Made by a program: the position numbers and the translations under genes. A DNA stretch of 64,000 nt from Clostridium mobile (GTDB lineage Bacteria > Bacillota > Clostridia > Clostridiales > Clostridiaceae), in contig NZ_JAHLQF010000001.1 in NCBI RefSeq assembly GCF_018918285.1, positions 1,007,284 to 1,071,283 of the forward strand. Direction: 5' to 3'. The notes under the pieces were generated by a model, which did no database searches, was not told the origin of the DNA, and worked only from the letters and a program-made list of their open reading frames with translations. Of the stretch, positions 62,632 through 64,000 are shown one piece after another; the first letter of the stretch is position 1, and each line of letters starts with the position of its first letter.

Positions 62632-63972
62632 TTACTTAAGTTCCCTGTTAGCTTCACTTAAAATCCATTTCACAGGTTCACTTTCATATTCTACATCGTA
62701 TCTTTTTTCCTTACTAATATTAGCCATACTGTTACATGAGAAAAACTTATAACTTGTAAAATTATAGTTGATTTTTCTTATTACTGTTTCTCCACCCATC
62801 TCATTTAATAAATTTTCAGTATTGTTGTCTAATTCTTCTATTTTATTGACAACTACTGCTATAGGTATAGGTATAAATTTATCTAATTTAATTTGACGAA
62901 TTTCTCTTAAAGCTATTATAAATCTATCAAGCAAATCATTTATCTCGTACATATCTATACTAGGATCTATAATAAATATTAGTCCATCTATGTATTTATA
63001 ATATTTTTGTTTCTTAATACTCTCTTTATCATTAAATTTCTCTCCTAAAATATCATAAATATACAATAGTTTTTCACTCGAAAATTTTTTCGAATTTATA
63101 AACACATTATAAATCTTTCCATCTTCCTTTAAATTTTCTTTCAAAAATTTTGCATCCCAATTTTTTTCCCTGGAAATATTATTTAATAATAAGTTTACTG
63201 CCGAAAGTATAAATGAAGTTTTTCCTGATGCCTTTGGCCCCACAACAGATATACATATTGGAGTACTTTCTCTAATTTCAACTTCTTTAGAACATGTAGG
63301 ACAAATCGCTTTAATTTTATCTGTTCTTGAGTAAAATGCACAGGGAATAACTTCTCCACAGACACATTTTCTCCTTAAAATACCATAGGGTCCAGGAATG
63401 AGTTTTTTATGAACCCTTCCACATTTCACACATACATAATGAGGTAATTGAAACTTCTCATAGCAATGTAGACAAACGTTTGAAAGTTTCCCTCTGGCCC
63501 TTTTTATTCCTTTTAAAGTTTTAATTATATAATAAAATATATAATTAGGAATACTAATAATAGTTACGATTAAAAAGTGGACAAAGGCGTAAATTACTCT
63601 AAAAATATTTCCGAATATATATGTAGATATTTCAAAAGCTTTTAGTTTTTTAAAATTAACTCTACCTTTATCATACATCTTTTTTTTCATAAGCAGTACT
63701 TTTCCTCTATTAACCCCATCAACACTGAACCAAGTATTTTTTAAATCTCTATATTGCTTATGAAAGAAATACTTTTCTTTAGCCGGTTCATTATGATCAT
63801 TTATTTCATTTACTGAAATATTACCCATGCTAAATTTCAATGCTTCAAAGTAAGTAAAAATGCATATAAAAAAGCTTTTTAAAACTGCACTAACAATACT
63901 CGGTAATCCTAATGCAATAAATACAATAATTGCTATAATAAGAATAAGTATTTTTATTATTAAATCTAACAT
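62632..63972 (-). CDS. Membrane-bound double zinc-ribbon GTPase
   Basis: A 446-residue protein. An N-terminal helix (about 3-25), one or two more at about 113-150, then cysteine pairs C167-C170, C181-C184, C203-C205 and C224-C227 in two zinc ribbons, then a P-loop NTPase: Walker A GPKASGKTSF at 245-254, YDILGEKF as switch, and VVNKIEEL in place of NKxD. ATG 63972 lies four bases after GAGGG. The same frame stays open to the window edge without a start codon, so a longer protein or an upstream gene cannot be excluded. Confidence 0.78.
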   Translation of the reverse strand: MLDLIIKILILIIAIIVFIALGLPSIVSAVLKSFFICIFTYFEALKFSMGNISVNEINDHNEPAKEKYFFHKQYRDLKNTWFSVDGVNRGKVLLMKKKMYDKGRVNFKKLKAFEISTYIFGNIFRVIYAFVHFLIVTIISIPNYIFYYIIKTLKGIKRARGKLSNVCLHCYEKFQLPHYVCVKCGRVHKKLIPGPYGILRRKCVCGEVIPCAFYSRTDKIKAICPTCSKEVEIRESTPICISVVGPKASGKTSFILSAVNLLLNNISREKNWDAKFLKENLKEDGKIYNVFINSKKFSSEKLLYIYDILGEKFNDKESIKKQKYYKYIDGLIFIIDPSIDMYEINDLLDRFIIALREIRQIKLDKFIPIPIAVVVNKIEELDNNTENLLNEMGGETVIRKINYNFTSYKFFSCNSMANISKEKRYDVEYESEPVKWILSEANRELK

Positions 63973-64000
63973 ATTACCCTCATCACATCCAATCCATAAT

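Overview
The window reads as chromosome from a low-GC, spore-forming Firmicute, most likely a Clostridium. The evidence is strongly AT-biased coding and spacer DNA, many TTG/GTG starts behind GGAGG ribosome sites, a class III (Firmicutes) fructose-bisphosphatase, and GerMN, YmaF and CvfB proteins. No rRNA, tRNA, CRISPR array or intact transposase gene was seen. Most genes are on the minus strand.

Region 1 (1-2.8 kb): a split chromate transporter pair, divergent from a secreted alkaline phosphatase with TTAACA-like repeats in its promoter region. Region 2 (2.8-12.1 kb): ten minus-strand genes that together look like an operon for uptake and degradation of orotate (or a pyrimidine nucleoside). 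It has an IclR regulator, an M20-family carbamoyl-amino-acid hydrolase, dihydroorotase, PyrK and PyrD subunits, an NMT1/THI5-type ABC importer with two permeases, and a uridine-phosphorylase-like enzyme. PyrD/PyrK to dihydroorotase to carbamoylaspartate hydrolase is the classical clostridial orotate fermentation route.

Region 3 (12.1-21.5 kb): CvfB, an MFS transporter with a possible attenuated leader, Fbp, a MATE pump and a LysM/M14 peptidase. Its spacers hold three noncoding structures: a multibranch RNA or IS200/IS605-like remnant, a 177-bp MITE-like palindrome, and the first copy of a hairpin repeat family that recurs twice at 30.4-30.7 kb. Region 4 (21.7-26.1 kb): an O-acetylation cassette (SGNH, DUF4358, MBOAT, DHHW), then a YmaF gene whose ribosome site is buried in a 20-bp hairpin. 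Region 5 (26.2-46.3 kb): small housekeeping and accessory genes (M48, MsrA, SPase I, radical SAM, GNAT, Nudix, a Tet(M)-like GTPase, TPR, cyclase family), several lipoproteins, and a terpene-synthase-like gene broken by one frameshift in an A-run.

Region 6 (46.4-50.5 kb): a three-gene unit of unknown function, a coiled-coil orphan and a DJ-1/PfpI protein. Region 7 (50.5-64.0 kb): the most unusual locus, eight consecutive minus-strand genes encoding a large bacterial tubulin/FtsZ-like protein, a big unrecognised partner, two membrane vWA proteins with predicted extracytoplasmic vWA domains, two zinc-ribbon GTPases (one membrane-bound), a beta-rich protein and a GAP1-N2-like GTPase-associated protein. 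The gene set suggests an envelope-spanning, GTP-controlled, filament-forming machine. The operon may continue past the right edge.
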